Assembly: GCF_013371465.1 (NCBI RefSeq) | Contig: NZ_JABWDU010000013.1 | Location: 27,310-91,309, forward strand | Length of the DNA: 64,000 nt | DNA from: Ensifer oleiphilus | Lineage (GTDB): Bacteria; Pseudomonadota; Alphaproteobacteria; Rhizobiales; Rhizobiaceae | Direction: 5' to 3' | Shown: piece by piece, positions 8,544-18,241 of the stretch | Layout of the letters: every line of letters starts with the position of its first letter | How positions within the stretch are numbered: the stretch's first letter is position 1 | The notes under the pieces: model-generated | What the model was told of the DNA's origin: nothing | Databases searched by the model: none | The model's input: the letters and a program-made list of their open reading frames with translations, nothing else | Position numbers and translations under genes: made by a program

Positions 8544-9947
8544 TCAGTTGCGGGTGCGCCACCAGGCGATCTGCTTGCGAACCTCGTTTGGAGCCGTACC
8601 GCCGAAGGAGGTACGGCTGGCGACCGAGGCCTCGACGGTCAGCACATCAAAGACCTTGGCGGTGATCTGGGGGTGGATCGATTGCAAGTCTTCGAGCGAC
8701 AGATCGGCGAGGTCGCAGGTCTTCTGTTCGGCGAGCGCCACGGCGCGGCCGGTGACGTGATGGGCATCGCGGAAGGGCAGGCCCGCTTCGCGCACCAGCC
8801 AATCGGCAAGGTCGGTTGCGGTCGAATAACCGGAGCCGGCGGCCGCCCTCATCCGGTCGGTGCGGATGGTCATGTCGCGCACCATGCCGGTCATGGCGGC
8901 AACAGCGAGTTCGAGGCTCTCGGCGGCGTCGAAAACCTGTTCCTTGTCTTCCTGCATATCCTTGGAATAGGCGAGCGGCAGGCCCTTCATCACGGTCAGA
9001 AGGGCGATCAGCGAACCGTTGATACGGCCGGTCTTGGCGCGCACCAGTTCGGCGGCATCCGGGTTCTTCTTCTGCGGCATGATCGAGGAGCCGGTCGAAA
9101 ACGCGTCGGACAGGCGGATGAAACCGAACTGCGGCGTCGACCAGATGACGATCTCCTCGGCAAGGCGCGACAGGTGCGTGGCCGTGATGGATGCCATCGA
9201 CAGGAACTCGAGCGCGAAGTCGCGGTCGGAGACCGTGTCGATCGAATTGCGGGTCGGCCCGGCAAAGCCGAGCGCGCTCGCAGTCATGTGACGGTCGATC
9301 GGGAAACCGGTGCCGGCAAGGGCGGCGGCACCGATCGGGCTTTCGTCCATGTGCTCGATGGCGTGGCGCACGCGCGACCGGTCGCGGCCGAACATTTCGA
9401 CATAGGCCATGCAATGATGGCCGAAGGTGACGGGCTGGGCCGTCTGCAGGTGGGTGAAGCCGGGCATGACGGTCTCGGCATGCTCCTCGGCGCGGTCGAG
9501 GAAGGCGGCGATCAGGCCGGTCAGCGCCTTTTCGGTGCGCTGCAGCTCTTCCTTGACCCAGAGGCGGAAGTCGAGCGCCACCTGGTCGTTGCGCGAGCGG
9601 GCGGTGTGCAGCCGGCCGGCGGCAGGCCCGATCAGGGTCGCAAGCCGCGCCTCGATGTTCATGTGGATGTCTTCGAGGCGGCGCGAGAACTCGAACTGGC
9701 CGCTCTCGATCTCTGACAGGATCGTGTTGAGGCCGTGAACGATCTTGTCTTTGTCCTCGGCCGAAATGATGCCTTGATGCGAAAGCATGGTCGCATGCGC
9801 TATTGAGCCGCGGATGTCTTGGCCATAGAGCTTCTTGTCGAAGCCGATCGAGGCATTTATCTCCTCCATGATCGCGTCCGGACCCGAAGCGAAGCGACCG
9901 CCCCACATCTGATTGGAGGATTTCGTTTCGGAATTGCCGTCAGCCAT
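8544..9947 (-). CDS. argH: Argininosuccinate lyase
   Basis: Cleaves argininosuccinate to arginine and fumarate, the last step of arginine synthesis. The 467-residue length and the superfamily signature [12 protein letters not shown] at about residues 286-297 (mobile loop with the catalytic serine) identify it; the N-terminal [11 protein letters not shown] and TARSRNDQ substrate motifs are also present. First gene of the minus-strand series argH-lipoprotein-lysA. It is divergent from tlpA, with only 26 bases between the two starts, so their promoters must overlap neighbouring coding sequence or each other. Confidence 0.97.
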   Translation of the reverse strand: MADGNSETKSSNQMWGGRFASGPDAIMEEINASIGFDKKLYGQDIRGSIAHATMLSHQGIISAEDKDKIVHGLNTILSEIESGQFEFSRRLEDIHMNIEARLATLIGPAAGRLHTARSRNDQVALDFRLWVKEELQRTEKALTGLIAAFLDRAEEHAETVMPGFTHLQTAQPVTFGHHCMAYVEMFGRDRSRVRHAIEHMDESPIGAAALAGTGFPIDRHMTASALGFAGPTRNSIDTVSDRDFALEFLSMASITATHLSRLAEEIVIWSTPQFGFIRLSDAFSTGSSIMPQKKNPDAAELVRAKTGRINGSLIALLTVMKGLPLAYSKDMQEDKEQVFDAAESLELAVAAMTGMVRDMTIRTDRMRAAAGSGYSTATDLADWLVREAGLPFRDAHHVTGRAVALAEQKTCDLADLSLEDLQSIHPQITAKVFDVLTVEASVASRTSFGGTAPNEVRKQIAWWRTRN

Positions 9948-9973
9948 GAAGAATGCCCGCCTTGGAGAATGAA

Positions 9974-10645
9974 ATGCCCGACCAGAAGAAATCCCCCCCG
10001 GCCGTGAAATTGTTCGCGCTCGCCGCCGTGTTCGGCGTGATCGTCGGTGCGGCAGCGGTATACGTGAAGGAGACGGGGTCTGGCAATGCCGAGCCGACCG
10101 AAACGGCTGCTGCCAGCTGCCCGTTCACCGGCGAAAAGGTCGCCTCGCTGACGCCGTTCATGAAGGGGCAAGTGGCGGCGATGTCGCCGGCCGCATCGCC
10201 ACGCCCGATCGCGCTCGATTTCAACGACCCGGAAGGCAAGCCGACGACGGTTGCAGCCTTTGCCGGCAAGACGATGCTCGTCAATCTCTGGGCCACCTGG
10301 TGCGGGCCCTGCCGCGAGGAGATGCCGGCGCTCAACGCGTTGCAGAAGTCGCTCGGCAGCGACAAGTTCGAGGTGGTCGCCATCAACATCGACGTCGGCG
10401 ACGACGAAAAGCCGAAGGCCTTCCTTAACGAGACCGCGGTGCATGATCTTCGCTACTATCGCGATGCGTCGATGGGCGTCTTCAACAATCTGAAAAAGGA
10501 AGGCCTAGCCTTCGGCCTGCCGGCAACCTTGCTCATCGATGACAAGGGATGCCTGATCGGCTCGATGAATGGCCCGGCCGCGTGGGACAGCGATGACGCC
10601 AAGGCGCTGATCGGAGCGGCAATCGCGCCTGCTGCCGGCAGCTGA
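9974..10645 (+). CDS. tlpA: TlpA-family membrane-anchored thiol:disulfide oxidoreductase
   Basis: Periplasm-facing thioredoxin-like reductase; in rhizobia TlpA is needed for copper-centre maturation of cytochrome oxidase. 223 residues from the ATG at 9974 (GGAG six bases upstream; an earlier in-frame ATG at 9953 lacks a site). An N-terminal TM anchor ([20 protein letters not shown]) is followed by a linker, and the thioredoxin fold carries the active site WATWCGPC with C110 and C113. Two further cysteines (one in SCPFTG after the anchor, one in DDKGCLIG) are present. A terminator follows immediately. Confidence 0.9.
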   Translation: MPDQKKSPPAVKLFALAAVFGVIVGAAAVYVKETGSGNAEPTETAAASCPFTGEKVASLTPFMKGQVAAMSPAASPRPIALDFNDPEGKPTTVAAFAGKTMLVNLWATWCGPCREEMPALNALQKSLGSDKFEVVAINIDVGDDEKPKAFLNETAVHDLRYYRDASMGVFNNLKKEGLAFGLPATLLIDDKGCLIGSMNGPAAWDSDDAKALIGAAIAPAAGS

Positions 10646-10674
10646 GCGGGCGGACGTCATCATCTGAAAACTGA

Positions 10675-10699
10675 AAAGCCCGGCGTTTCGCCGGGCTTT
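10675..10699. terminator. Terminator between tlpA and hbdA
   Basis: Stem AAAGCCCGGC / GCCGGGCTTT with loop GTTTC, flanked by A-rich and T-rich ends, so it can serve both convergent genes. Confidence 0.8.
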
Positions 10700-10722
10700 G
10701 AATTTCTGGAACAGGCAGAGAC

Positions 10723-11595
10723 TTATCGGGTCGGAACCGGCACGTCACCGCGGTAGTCGTAGAAGCCGCGCCCGGATTTGCGGCCGAGCCAGCCGGCTTC
10801 GACGTATTTGACCAACAACGGGCAGGGGCGGTACTTGGAGTCCGCCAGGCCATCGTGCAGCACCTGCATGATCGACAGGCAGGTGTCGAGGCCGATGAAG
10901 TCGGCAAGCTGCAACGGACCCATCGGGTGGTTGGCGCCGAGCTTCATGGCGGTATCGATCGCCTCGACCGTGCCGACGCCTTCATAGAGCGTGTAGATCG
11001 CTTCGTTGATCATCGGCAGCAGGATGCGGTTGACGATGAAGGCCGGGAAGTCTTCGGCGACCGTGACGGTCTTGTCGAGCGTGCTGACGAATTCCTTGGC
11101 CGCCTTGAACGTGCCTTCGTCCGTCGCGATGCCGCGCACGAGCTCGACCAGCTTCATGACCGGAACCGGGTTCATGAAGTGGATGCCCATGAATTTTTCC
11201 GGGCGATCGGTCGCAGACGCCAGTCGGGTGATCGACAGCGACGACGTATTGGTCGCAAGCAGTGCTTCCGGCTTCAGGATGGGACATACCTGGCCGTAAA
11301 TCTTGCGCTTGATGGTTTCGTCTTCGGTGACGGCCTCGATGACGAGGTCCACCTGGGACAGGTCGTTGATATCGGACGAGCCCTTGATCAAGGCCAGCGC
11401 GCTTTTGCGGGCCTCATCGGTCATCTTGCCGGATGACACCTGCCGGGCAAGGTTGCCGTTGACGGTGGCAAGTCCGGCCTCGATGCGATCAGCGGCAAGA
11501 TCGTAGATCTGGACCTTGTATCCAGCCATGGCCGAAACATGCGCAATGCCGCAGCCCATCTGCCCGGCACCAATAATTCCGACCGTCTTGATCAT
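10723..11595 (-). CDS. hbdA: 3-hydroxybutyryl-CoA dehydrogenase
   Basis: NAD(P)-dependent oxidoreductase of the 3-hydroxyacyl-CoA dehydrogenase family, interconverting acetoacetyl-CoA and 3-hydroxybutyryl-CoA. The dinucleotide-binding motif VGIIGAGQMGCGIA begins at residue 4; the family signature with catalytic His lies in MGIHFMNPVPVMKLVELV, and the C-terminal domain ends GRGFYDYRGD. 290 residues from the ATG at 11595; an in-frame ATG at 11607 would add four residues and neither has a strong ribosome site. It lies 157 bases after etfA with a terminator-like stem between, so it may have its own promoter as well as read-through. Confidence 0.93.
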   Translation of the reverse strand: MIKTVGIIGAGQMGCGIAHVSAMAGYKVQIYDLAADRIEAGLATVNGNLARQVSSGKMTDEARKSALALIKGSSDINDLSQVDLVIEAVTEDETIKRKIYGQVCPILKPEALLATNTSSLSITRLASATDRPEKFMGIHFMNPVPVMKLVELVRGIATDEGTFKAAKEFVSTLDKTVTVAEDFPAFIVNRILLPMINEAIYTLYEGVGTVEAIDTAMKLGANHPMGPLQLADFIGLDTCLSIMQVLHDGLADSKYRPCPLLVKYVEAGWLGRKSGRGFYDYRGDVPVPTR

Positions 11596-11654
11596 CGCGG
11601 CGAACATCCATCTTCAAGAATTTTGGCGGCCGTGCCGCCGTCATATACGAAAAT

Positions 11655-11679
11655 ACCGGGCCGGTCTGGCCGGCCCGGT
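11655..11679 (-). terminator. Terminator-like stem between etfA and hbdA
   Basis: Perfect 10-base-pair GC-rich stem ACCGGGCCGG / CCGGCCCGGT with a five-base loop; on the minus strand it is followed by ATTTTCG. It lies downstream of etfA and upstream of hbdA, so it could partly separate their expression. Confidence 0.65.
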
Positions 11680-11752
11680 AGATTGTTAATGCCAAGTCCG
11701 CGCTTTTGCCAGTCCTTTTCCTTGAGGCTCCAGCGGCGCGGTTGGCGAAAGG

Positions 11753-12682
11753 TCACAGCGCCTTTGCAAGCTCCGGCAGGGCTTCGAACAGGTCAGCGAC
11801 GAGGCCGTAGTCGGCGACCTGGAAGATCGGTGCCTCCTCGTCCTTGTTGATGGCGACGATGACCTTCGAATCCTTCATGCCGGCGAGATGCTGGATCGCG
11901 CCGGAGATGCCGCAGGCGATGTAGAGATCGGGGGCGACCACCTTGCCGGTCTGGCCGACCTGCCAGTCGTTCGGGGCGTAGCCGGCGTCGACCGCAGCGC
12001 GGCTGGCGCCGACGGCTGCACCGAGCTTGTCGGCAACCGGCAGGATGACTTCCTGGAACTTCTCCGCCGAACCGAGCGCCCGGCCACCCGAGATGATGAT
12101 CTTGGCAGAGGTCAGCTCCGGGCGATCCGACGACGACAGCGCATCGGCAACGAAGCTCGAAAGACCCGGATTGGCGGCAGCCGAAACCGTCTCGACCGAA
12201 GCAGAGCCGCCCTCGGGGGCGGAGGCGAACGAGGCGGTGCGTACGGTGATCACGCGCTTGGCTTCGCTCGTCTGCACCGTCTGGATGGCGTTGCCGGCAT
12301 AGATCGGGCGCTTGAAGGTGTCGGAAGAGACAACTTCGGTGATTTCCGAGACCTGGACAACGTCGAGAAGGGCTGCAACCCGCGGCAGCACGTTCTTGCC
12401 GGCCGAAGTGGCCGCGGCAAGGATGGTGTCGTAGGAGCCGGCAAGCGAGACGATGAGGGCTGCGAGCGGCTCGGCCAGATTGTTGGCAAGGCTTGCGTCC
12501 TCGGCCACCAGCACCTTGGCGACGCCGGAAAGTTTGGCGGCCTGGTCGGCTGCCGTCTTGGCACTGGTGCCGGCGACCAGCACATGCACGTCGCCGCCGA
12601 TCTTGGCGGCTGCCGTCAGCGCCTTGGCGGTCTGGTCGGAAAGGTGGCTGCCGTCGTGATCAGCCAGAAGCAGAATAGCCAT
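11753..12682 (-). CDS. etfA: Electron transfer flavoprotein alpha subunit
   Basis: FAD-binding subunit of ETF, which collects electrons from acyl-CoA and other dehydrogenases and passes them to ETF-ubiquinone oxidoreductase. 309 residues, normal for the family. The C-terminal FAD domain shows [27 protein letters not shown], the signature region [20 protein letters not shown] and the ending [18 protein letters not shown]. It follows etfB by 25 bases in the same operon. Confidence 0.97.
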   Translation of the reverse strand: MAILLLADHDGSHLSDQTAKALTAAAKIGGDVHVLVAGTSAKTAADQAAKLSGVAKVLVAEDASLANNLAEPLAALIVSLAGSYDTILAAATSAGKNVLPRVAALLDVVQVSEITEVVSSDTFKRPIYAGNAIQTVQTSEAKRVITVRTASFASAPEGGSASVETVSAAANPGLSSFVADALSSSDRPELTSAKIIISGGRALGSAEKFQEVILPVADKLGAAVGASRAAVDAGYAPNDWQVGQTGKVVAPDLYIACGISGAIQHLAGMKDSKVIVAINKDEEAPIFQVADYGLVADLFEALPELAKAL

Positions 12683-12707
12683 GGTTTTGTTCTCCCTTTC
12701 CTGAAAC

Positions 12708-13457
12708 TTAAAGCACGCCGGCTTCGGTCTTGAGCTTCTCGACCAGTTCGGCCACCGACTTGACCTTGATGCCGGCCTTGCGGCCTTCCGGCTCCTCGGT
12801 CTTCAGCACCTTCAGCCGGGCCGTCGTGTCGACGCCGAAATCGGCAGGTGTCTTCTTGTCGAGCGGCTTCTTCTTCGCCTTCATGATGTTGGGAAGCGAG
12901 GCATAACGCGGCTCGTTCAGGCGCAGGTCGGTGGTGACGACTGCCGGCAGCTTGATGTCGATCGTCTGCAGGCCGCCGTCGACTTCGCGGGTCACGGTTG
13001 CCTTGCCGTCGCCGATCTCGACCTTGGAGGCAAAGGTGCCCTGTGCCCAGCCGAGCAAGGCCGACAGCATCTGGCCGGTCTGGTTGCTATCGTCGTCGAT
13101 CGCCTGCTTGCCGACGATGATCAGGCCGGGCTGTTCGGCCTCGGCCACACCCTTGACGATCTTGGCAACGGCGAGCGGCTCGACCTGGTCTTCGGTCTCG
13201 ACCAGGATCGCCCGGTCGGCGCCCATGGCGAGTGCGGTGCGCAACGTCTCTTCGGCCTTGGCCGGACCGACCGATACGACCACGACCTCGTCGGCCTTGC
13301 CGGCTTCCTTCAGCCGCAGCGCCTCTTCCACCGAGATCTCGTCGAACGGGTTCATCGACATCTTCACATTCGCCAGCTCCACACCGGAACCATCCGCCTT
13401 CACCCGGATCTTGACGTTGTAGTCAACCACCCGCTTAACCGTCACAAGTATTTTCAT
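12708..13457 (-). CDS. etfB: Electron transfer flavoprotein beta subunit
   Basis: AMP-binding partner of EtfA. 249 residues starting [14 protein letters not shown]; the beta-subunit signature is visible around [20 protein letters not shown], followed by KKPLDK. First gene of etfB-etfA-(hbdA). The 288-base region upstream carries a LiuR-like dyad (separate entry), so control together with branched-chain amino acid or fatty acid catabolism is plausible. Confidence 0.97.
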   Translation of the reverse strand: MKILVTVKRVVDYNVKIRVKADGSGVELANVKMSMNPFDEISVEEALRLKEAGKADEVVVVSVGPAKAEETLRTALAMGADRAILVETEDQVEPLAVAKIVKGVAEAEQPGLIIVGKQAIDDDSNQTGQMLSALLGWAQGTFASKVEIGDGKATVTREVDGGLQTIDIKLPAVVTTDLRLNEPRYASLPNIMKAKKKPLDKKTPADFGVDTTARLKVLKTEEPEGRKAGIKVKSVAELVEKLKTEAGVL

Positions 13458-13603
13458 GGATTCTTCCCTCCAAGAGCTTTCGCAGGAAAATGCGCCTTAA
13501 CGGAGCCGCCTGATTGTCGGTTGGCGACATCGATACGCGTTTTTTCTCCAATTACAATCACTGTGCATGGCGCTAAATCGATATAATCCCGAGAATTGGA
13601 ATA

Positions 13604-13622
13604 ACGTTTACGTACACGTAAG
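13604..13622. promoter_or_regulatory. Candidate LiuR (MerR-family) operator upstream of etfBA
   Basis: The sequence ACGTTTACGTACACGTAAG contains the inverted repeat TTACG-N4-CGTAA preceded by ACGT, which is close to the ACGTTTACGTAAACGT-type sites described for LiuR, the MerR-family regulator of branched-chain amino acid and acyl-CoA catabolism. It lies about 150 bases upstream of etfB. The rest of the 13458-13745 spacer shows nothing else clear. The match is visible; the regulator is inferred. Confidence 0.45.
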
Positions 13623-13745
13623 AAAGTGTCGTTGCAAGACCTGTTCGCAGGTGCGGCATCACGGGCAACTCCCTTCCGTCACTCCGATATCAAGCCATTG
13701 AAATAATGAGGAAACGTGGTGTCCGTAACCGCAAGGTACGCCAGT

Positions 13746-14540
13746 TTACACCGTTGGGCGACCCCAGGGTGTCGGCGGTTTGCGGCTTTCCGGCACCGGT
13801 TGCGGCGTGACGGCGACGGATGTGACCTTGTGTTCGACGGCGCGTGGCGTGACGATCGTCCGGTCAAAAAGCGGGACGCCGCGGCGTCGCAAAACGACCA
13901 CCAGCACGAGCCCGGCGACGATGCCGCCGACATGGGCACTCCACGATACGCCACTGCCCGGATCGACCACCAGCATGAAGAATTGCTGGCCGATCCAGAA
14001 GGCGAGCGGAATGGCCGCCGGCAGGGGCAGGGGGATGCGGAAAAACACCAGAACCCAGACGCGCACCTTCGGATGCAACAGGAAATAGGCGGCAACCACG
14101 CCGGAGATCGCGCCCGAGGCGCCGATCAGCGGCGCTTCCGATGCCGGGTCGAGCAGGCCGTGCGCCAGGGCTCCGGCAGCGGCACAGGCGAAATAGAACA
14201 CCAGAAAGCGAAAATGCCCGAGCGCATCTTCGACATTGTCGCCGAACACCCAGAGAAACAGCATATTCATCGCCAGATGCATGAAGTCGCCATGCAGAAA
14301 GGAGTAGGTGATGAAGGTGAAGCCATCGGGCACGATGATCAGCGACGGATCGAGCTGGGCATAGTCGAAGACGAGTGCCGGGATGTATCCCAAACCCAGA
14401 AGCGTCGCATTGGCGAACTCTTCGGTGGCGATCGGTCCGGTTATCAGCCAGACAGCGATGTTGATGACGATCAGGCTTATCGTCACATACTGAACCTTGA
14501 TGTACTTCAGGGTGTTCTTATCGTGAAGCGGTATGAACAT
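13746..14540 (-). CDS. Rhomboid family intramembrane serine protease
   Basis: Multi-pass inner-membrane protease of 264 residues. The catalytic Ser lies in GASGAISG and the catalytic His in SWSAHVGGIVAG, with several hydrophobic segments (TISLIVINIAVWLITG, FLVFYFACAAAGALAHGL). An Arg/Pro-rich cytoplasmic tail follows the last TM. I chose the ATG at 14540 because GGGAG is about 6 bases upstream and family members begin MFIPLHDKN. The substrate is unknown. It lies downstream of the cobalamin adenosyltransferase gene on the same strand with a 29-base gap, so the two may be cotranscribed. Confidence 0.92.
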   Translation of the reverse strand: MFIPLHDKNTLKYIKVQYVTISLIVINIAVWLITGPIATEEFANATLLGLGYIPALVFDYAQLDPSLIIVPDGFTFITYSFLHGDFMHLAMNMLFLWVFGDNVEDALGHFRFLVFYFACAAAGALAHGLLDPASEAPLIGASGAISGVVAAYFLLHPKVRVWVLVFFRIPLPLPAAIPLAFWIGQQFFMLVVDPGSGVSWSAHVGGIVAGLVLVVVLRRRGVPLFDRTIVTPRAVEHKVTSVAVTPQPVPESRKPPTPWGRPTV

Positions 14541-14569
14541 GCGGTCTCCCGAAGCGTGTTTCCCGGACG

Positions 14570-15148
14570 TTATCTGTTTTTCCCGGGAATCCAAAGGACG
14601 TCGGCGTGACCTTTTTCGTTGGCCCAGCGGGCCGCCACGAACAGGAAATCCGAGAGCCGATTGATGTAGGCGACCGCCTCGCGGCTGACGATTTCGGCTT
14701 CGATCTGGGCAAGTGCCACCATCTGCCGCTCGGCGCGGCGGGCAACGGTGCGTGCGACGTGGAGTGCTGCGGATGCGGCGCTGCCCGCCGGCAGCACGAA
14801 GGAGCGCAAGGGTTCAAGATCAGCGTTCAGCCGGTCGATCTCGGTTTCGAGCCACGTGACCTGGCTTGCGACGATACGAAGCGGCTCATACTGCGGCGTC
14901 TCGCCGGTATCGGGGGTGGCGAGATCGGCGCCGAGATCGAAGAGGTCGTTCTGGATCCGCATCAAGGTGGCATCGAGATCGACGACATCGGCAGTGTGCT
15001 GCCGGGCCAGGCCGACAAAGGCATTGGTCTCGTCGATGGCGCCATAGGCATCGACCCTGAGGTCGCTCTTCAGGCGGCGCGGACCGGAGACGAGCCCGGT
15101 GGTGCCGTTGTCGCCCGTGCGGGTGTAGATCTTGTTGAGCTTGACCAT
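14570..15148 (-). CDS. Cob(I)alamin adenosyltransferase, PduO type
   Basis: Transfers the 5'-deoxyadenosyl group of ATP to cob(I)alamin to make adenosylcobalamin. The 192-residue protein begins MVKLNKIYTRTGDNGTTGLV, the ATP-binding N-terminus of PduO-type enzymes, with the conserved VDAYGAIDETNAF, FVLPAGS and ARTVARRAER helices after it. Adenosylcobalamin is needed by methylmalonyl-CoA mutase and other enzymes elsewhere in the genome. It lies between the HIG1 protein gene and the rhomboid gene on the same strand. Confidence 0.94.
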   Translation of the reverse strand: MVKLNKIYTRTGDNGTTGLVSGPRRLKSDLRVDAYGAIDETNAFVGLARQHTADVVDLDATLMRIQNDLFDLGADLATPDTGETPQYEPLRIVASQVTWLETEIDRLNADLEPLRSFVLPAGSAASAALHVARTVARRAERQMVALAQIEAEIVSREAVAYINRLSDFLFVAARWANEKGHADVLWIPGKNR

Positions 15149-15164
15149 GGTGTCGTCAGGTTCC

Positions 15165-15368
15165 TTAAGACGGGCGGCCGCCGCCGGTCAGCCACAGCGT
15201 CAGCATGATCAGGGCGATTGCGATCGCCTGCAACAGGACGCGGGCCTGCATCAGCTTGTTTGACGTGTTGCCGCTGCCGCCCTTGGCCATGTTCACGAGG
15301 CCGCGGATCAGAACGATGACGACCAGGCCCATGACGAGCAGGGTCAGGCCGGTGAAGAAACTGGACAT
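15165..15368 (-). CDS. HIG1-domain twin transmembrane protein
   Basis: Small inner-membrane protein of 67 residues with two hydrophobic segments (FFTGLTLLVMGLVVIVLIRGL and LLQAIAIALIMLTLWL) joined by a Gly/Asn/Lys loop. This is the layout of bacterial HIG1-domain proteins; the mitochondrial relatives are associated with cytochrome oxidase assembly. It lies 16 bases upstream of the cobalamin adenosyltransferase gene and is probably in the same transcript. Confidence 0.85.
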   Translation of the reverse strand: MSSFFTGLTLLVMGLVVIVLIRGLVNMAKGGSGNTSNKLMQARVLLQAIAIALIMLTLWLTGGGRPS

Positions 15369-15392
15369 CGAAATGCTTCCTTGCGTTTACAG

Positions 15393-16226
15393 TCAGCCTA
15401 GGCGGCCGATTATGCGGTAGAACAGGGCTGCCGGCAGAAGCTTCTTCAGGAGCGCTCCCTGCCTGGCGGGCCTTGTTACAATATAGTGCGGCTTCGGTCT
15501 TTTTGCCGTCAGCGCATGCTTGAGCACGGCGTAGACCGCCTCCGGGCCGAGCTTGCCGGCCGCCGGCTTGCTTTCGCCTTTCAATCGTCGCAACTGCCGT
15601 TCGTACTCGACCCGGTGAACGGAATTCTTCAGGTCGATGAAGCGCTCGATATAGGTCACCGCATTGGCGGTGAACCTGGAGGCGATCGGCCCGGGTTCGA
15701 TCAGGCTGACCTCGATGCCGCTGCCGGCGAGCTCCATTTTCAGGGTCAGAGACAGCCCCTCGATCGCAAACTTCGAGGCGTTGTAGGCGCCGCGCCAGCG
15801 ATAGGGTACGATGCCGAGAATGGAGGAACATTGCACGATGCGGCCGTACCCACGTGCCCGCATGGCGGGGATCACCCGGCGCGTCAGGTCGTGCCAGCCG
15901 ATGACGTTGGTTTCGAGCTGCAGCCGCAAGGCCTCGGTCGGCAGGTCCTCGACCGCACCCGCCTGGCCATAGGCGCCGTTGTTGAACAGCGCATCGATGC
16001 GGCCGCCCGAACGCGCCATCACCGCCTCGACCAGGGCGGCGATCGTTTCCGGCTGGGTATAGTCCATCAGGAAGGTTTCGATGCCCTCATCTTCAAGGGC
16101 GCTACGGTCGTCTTCACGGCGCACGGTAGCGAACACCCGCCAGCCGTCGGCCTGCAGCGCTCGGGCGCAATGGGCGCCGATCCCGGATGAACATCCGGTG
16201 ACAATGATTGTGGGGCGATCGGACAT
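15393..16226 (-). CDS. Short-chain dehydrogenase/reductase
   Basis: Classical SDR of 277 residues with unknown substrate. The cofactor motif TGCSSGIG lies at about residues 9-16, NNGAYG replaces the usual NNAG, and the catalytic Ser and YNASK (Tyr-x-x-x-Lys) follow. The C-terminal extension is basic (LKKLLPAALFYRIIGRLG). I chose the ATG at 16226 (AGGA about 10 bases upstream); the longer frame start lacks family similarity. It may be first in a series with the HIG1, adenosyltransferase and rhomboid genes. Confidence 0.88.
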   Translation of the reverse strand: MSDRPTIIVTGCSSGIGAHCARALQADGWRVFATVRREDDRSALEDEGIETFLMDYTQPETIAALVEAVMARSGGRIDALFNNGAYGQAGAVEDLPTEALRLQLETNVIGWHDLTRRVIPAMRARGYGRIVQCSSILGIVPYRWRGAYNASKFAIEGLSLTLKMELAGSGIEVSLIEPGPIASRFTANAVTYIERFIDLKNSVHRVEYERQLRRLKGESKPAAGKLGPEAVYAVLKHALTAKRPKPHYIVTRPARQGALLKKLLPAALFYRIIGRLG

Positions 16227-16408
16227 CCTGTCGATTCCTGTAGAAATCCTGCCCCCGTTTCCCATATTCATCGGCGGGATACAATTGAATTGCGCGAGCC
16301 CGAACCCGTGTACGTTGTCGTGGTCGGATTAGCGCCAAAGCCATGGAACGGCATCGGAGGCCCCGCATCGAATGCAGGTGACCCTGGTGCCACTCGGCCG
16401 GAGTGGAA

Positions 16409-17290
16409 ATGCCATCGTTTATACGCATCACCTGGAAAGTCGTTTTCGATGCGTTATGGCACTTCAGTCTGGACGACGGCTGGGCCATGGCGAGCCATGT
16501 GGCGCTTTCCTCTCTGCTCGCCGTCTTCCCGTTCCTGATTTTCGGCACGGCGCTCGGCAGCTTCCTCGGGGCCGATCAGTTTGCCGAGACCGCCGTCCAT
16601 CTCATCTTCGACGCCTGGCCGGAATCGATCGCGACCCCGATCGCCAACGAGATCGTCCAGGTGCTGACCATCCCTCGCGGCGGGCTGTTGACCGTCTCCG
16701 TGCTTGCCGCCGCCTATTTCGCCTCGAATGGTGTCGAGGCGCTGCGGGTGTCGCTCAACCGTGCCTATAGGGTGACGGAAAGCCGCTACTGGTATGTAAC
16801 GCGCCTCGCCAGCCTCGGCTTCGTGATTGCCGGGGTGCTGATCCTGGCGGCGCTCAGCATCCTTCTCGTCGCCGTTCCCCTGGCACTTCGCTATGCCGGC
16901 GAATGGCTGCCCTGGCTCGACGGGGTGCTGGCGACCGTCGACAACTGGAGCCTGCCGCTGGCGCTGGTCGTGGTGACGGGTGGGTTGTTCATGTCGCATC
17001 TGTGGTTGCCGGACGGGCATCGCAAGGTGATCGACGTGTTGCCAGGGATCTTCCTGACGCTGCTCTGCTGGACGATCGGTGGCTACACCTTCGCCTACTA
17101 TCTCTCGACCTTTGCGACCTACGTCTCGACCTATGCCGGCCTTGCCTCGATCATGATCGTGCTGGTGTTCCTCTATATGGTCGCGGCGATCTTCATCATC
17201 GGTGCCGAGATCAACGCCGCCATCCTCAAATATCGGGTGAAGCGCATGGTGCGGCGCAGCTTCCAGGGACAGCGTGTGACCGGGGACTGA
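16409..17290 (+). CDS. YihY/virulence factor BrkB family membrane protein
   Basis: Inner-membrane protein of 293 residues with six hydrophobic segments, the UPF0761/BrkB family once annotated as ribonuclease BN. The family pattern is visible: SHVALSSLLAVFPFLIFG, the SNGVEALRVSLNRAY loop, and a final TM pair ending FIIGAEINAAILKYR. Function in the family is unsettled; transport or envelope roles have been proposed. I chose the ATG at 16409 with GGAG five bases upstream over an in-frame GTG at 16403. It is divergent from the SDR gene and convergent with gluQRS only 6 bases after its stop. Confidence 0.9.
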   Translation: MPSFIRITWKVVFDALWHFSLDDGWAMASHVALSSLLAVFPFLIFGTALGSFLGADQFAETAVHLIFDAWPESIATPIANEIVQVLTIPRGGLLTVSVLAAAYFASNGVEALRVSLNRAYRVTESRYWYVTRLASLGFVIAGVLILAALSILLVAVPLALRYAGEWLPWLDGVLATVDNWSLPLALVVVTGGLFMSHLWLPDGHRKVIDVLPGIFLTLLCWTIGGYTFAYYLSTFATYVSTYAGLASIMIVLVFLYMVAAIFIIGAEINAAILKYRVKRMVRRSFQGQRVTGD

Positions 17291-17296
17291 GCGCCT

Positions 17297-18187
17297 TCAG
17301 AGGATCAATGCGCGGATGTCGGCAGGCGTCCTGCCAGCCTGGCGGAAGGCCTGGATGCCGGTGTCGCGATTGCTCTTGGAGAGTTTCCGGCCGTCCGCGC
17401 CGAGCAACAGGCGATGATGGTGGTAGACCGGTTCCGGCAGATCGAGCAGCCGCTGTAACAGGCGGTGCACCGAGGTCGCGTGATAGAGGTCGCGGCCGCG
17501 GACCACATGGGTAATGCCCTGCAGCGCATCGTCGACGACGACGGACAGATGATAGCTCGACGGCGCATCGGAGCGCGACAGGATGACGTCGCCCCAGGCC
17601 GCCGGATCGGCTGCGATGAGGCCCGTCTCTCCCTCCGGCCCATGGCCCGTCTCCTGCCAGGTCAGGGGCGTTGCGGCGGCCGCAAGCGCTGCCCTTTGCA
17701 TGTCCAGCCGCCAGGCATGGGGTTTGTCGGCGGCAAGAATGGCGTTGCGCGCGTCGTGCCCCAGATCGCGCTCGCTACCTGGGTAGAGCGGCGCGCCATC
17801 CGGATCGCGCGGCCAAGTGCGGCCTTTGGTTTCGGCCTCGGCAACCGCGGCCTTGATCTCGCCGCGCGACATCACCGAGGGGTAGACGAGGCCCATGTCA
17901 TCAAGCCGCTTCAGCGCGGATGCGTAGAGATCGAGGTGGTCCGATTGCCGACGCGCCGGCTGTTCCCACTCAAGCCCAAGCCAGGCGAGATCGTCGAAGA
18001 TTGCCGTTTCGAATTCGGGGCGGCAGCGTGTCCGGTCGATATCCTCGATGCGCAACAGGAACCGTCCGCTCGCCGCTTGCGCCATATCGTGGTTGAGCAT
18101 CGCCGACAGCGCGTGGCCAAGATGCAAAAGTCCGTTCGGGCTCGGTGCAAAACGGAAAACGGGTTGTGCGGATGACGTGTCTGCCAT
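17297..18187 (-). CDS. gluQRS: Glutamyl-Q tRNA(Asp) synthetase
   Basis: Truncated glutamyl-tRNA synthetase paralogue that attaches glutamate to queuosine in tRNA(Asp). 296 residues, without the anticodon-binding domain of GltX. The HIGH motif is HLGH at residues 22-25 within APSPNGLLHLGHA; the KMSKS motif appears as KLSKS in GRKLSKSNRD. The start ATG at 18187 is chosen because the catalytic domain begins right after it; longer extensions have no similarity. Its start is 54 bases from that of the divergent glycosylase gene. Confidence 0.93.
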   Translation of the reverse strand: MADTSSAQPVFRFAPSPNGLLHLGHALSAMLNHDMAQAASGRFLLRIEDIDRTRCRPEFETAIFDDLAWLGLEWEQPARRQSDHLDLYASALKRLDDMGLVYPSVMSRGEIKAAVAEAETKGRTWPRDPDGAPLYPGSERDLGHDARNAILAADKPHAWRLDMQRAALAAAATPLTWQETGHGPEGETGLIAADPAAWGDVILSRSDAPSSYHLSVVVDDALQGITHVVRGRDLYHATSVHRLLQRLLDLPEPVYHHHRLLLGADGRKLSKSNRDTGIQAFRQAGRTPADIRALIL

Positions 18188-18241
18188 CGTTTCCCTTTGA
18201 CATGGAAGCGGTATAAAAATCATCCGCTTTTTGGAGGCGCC

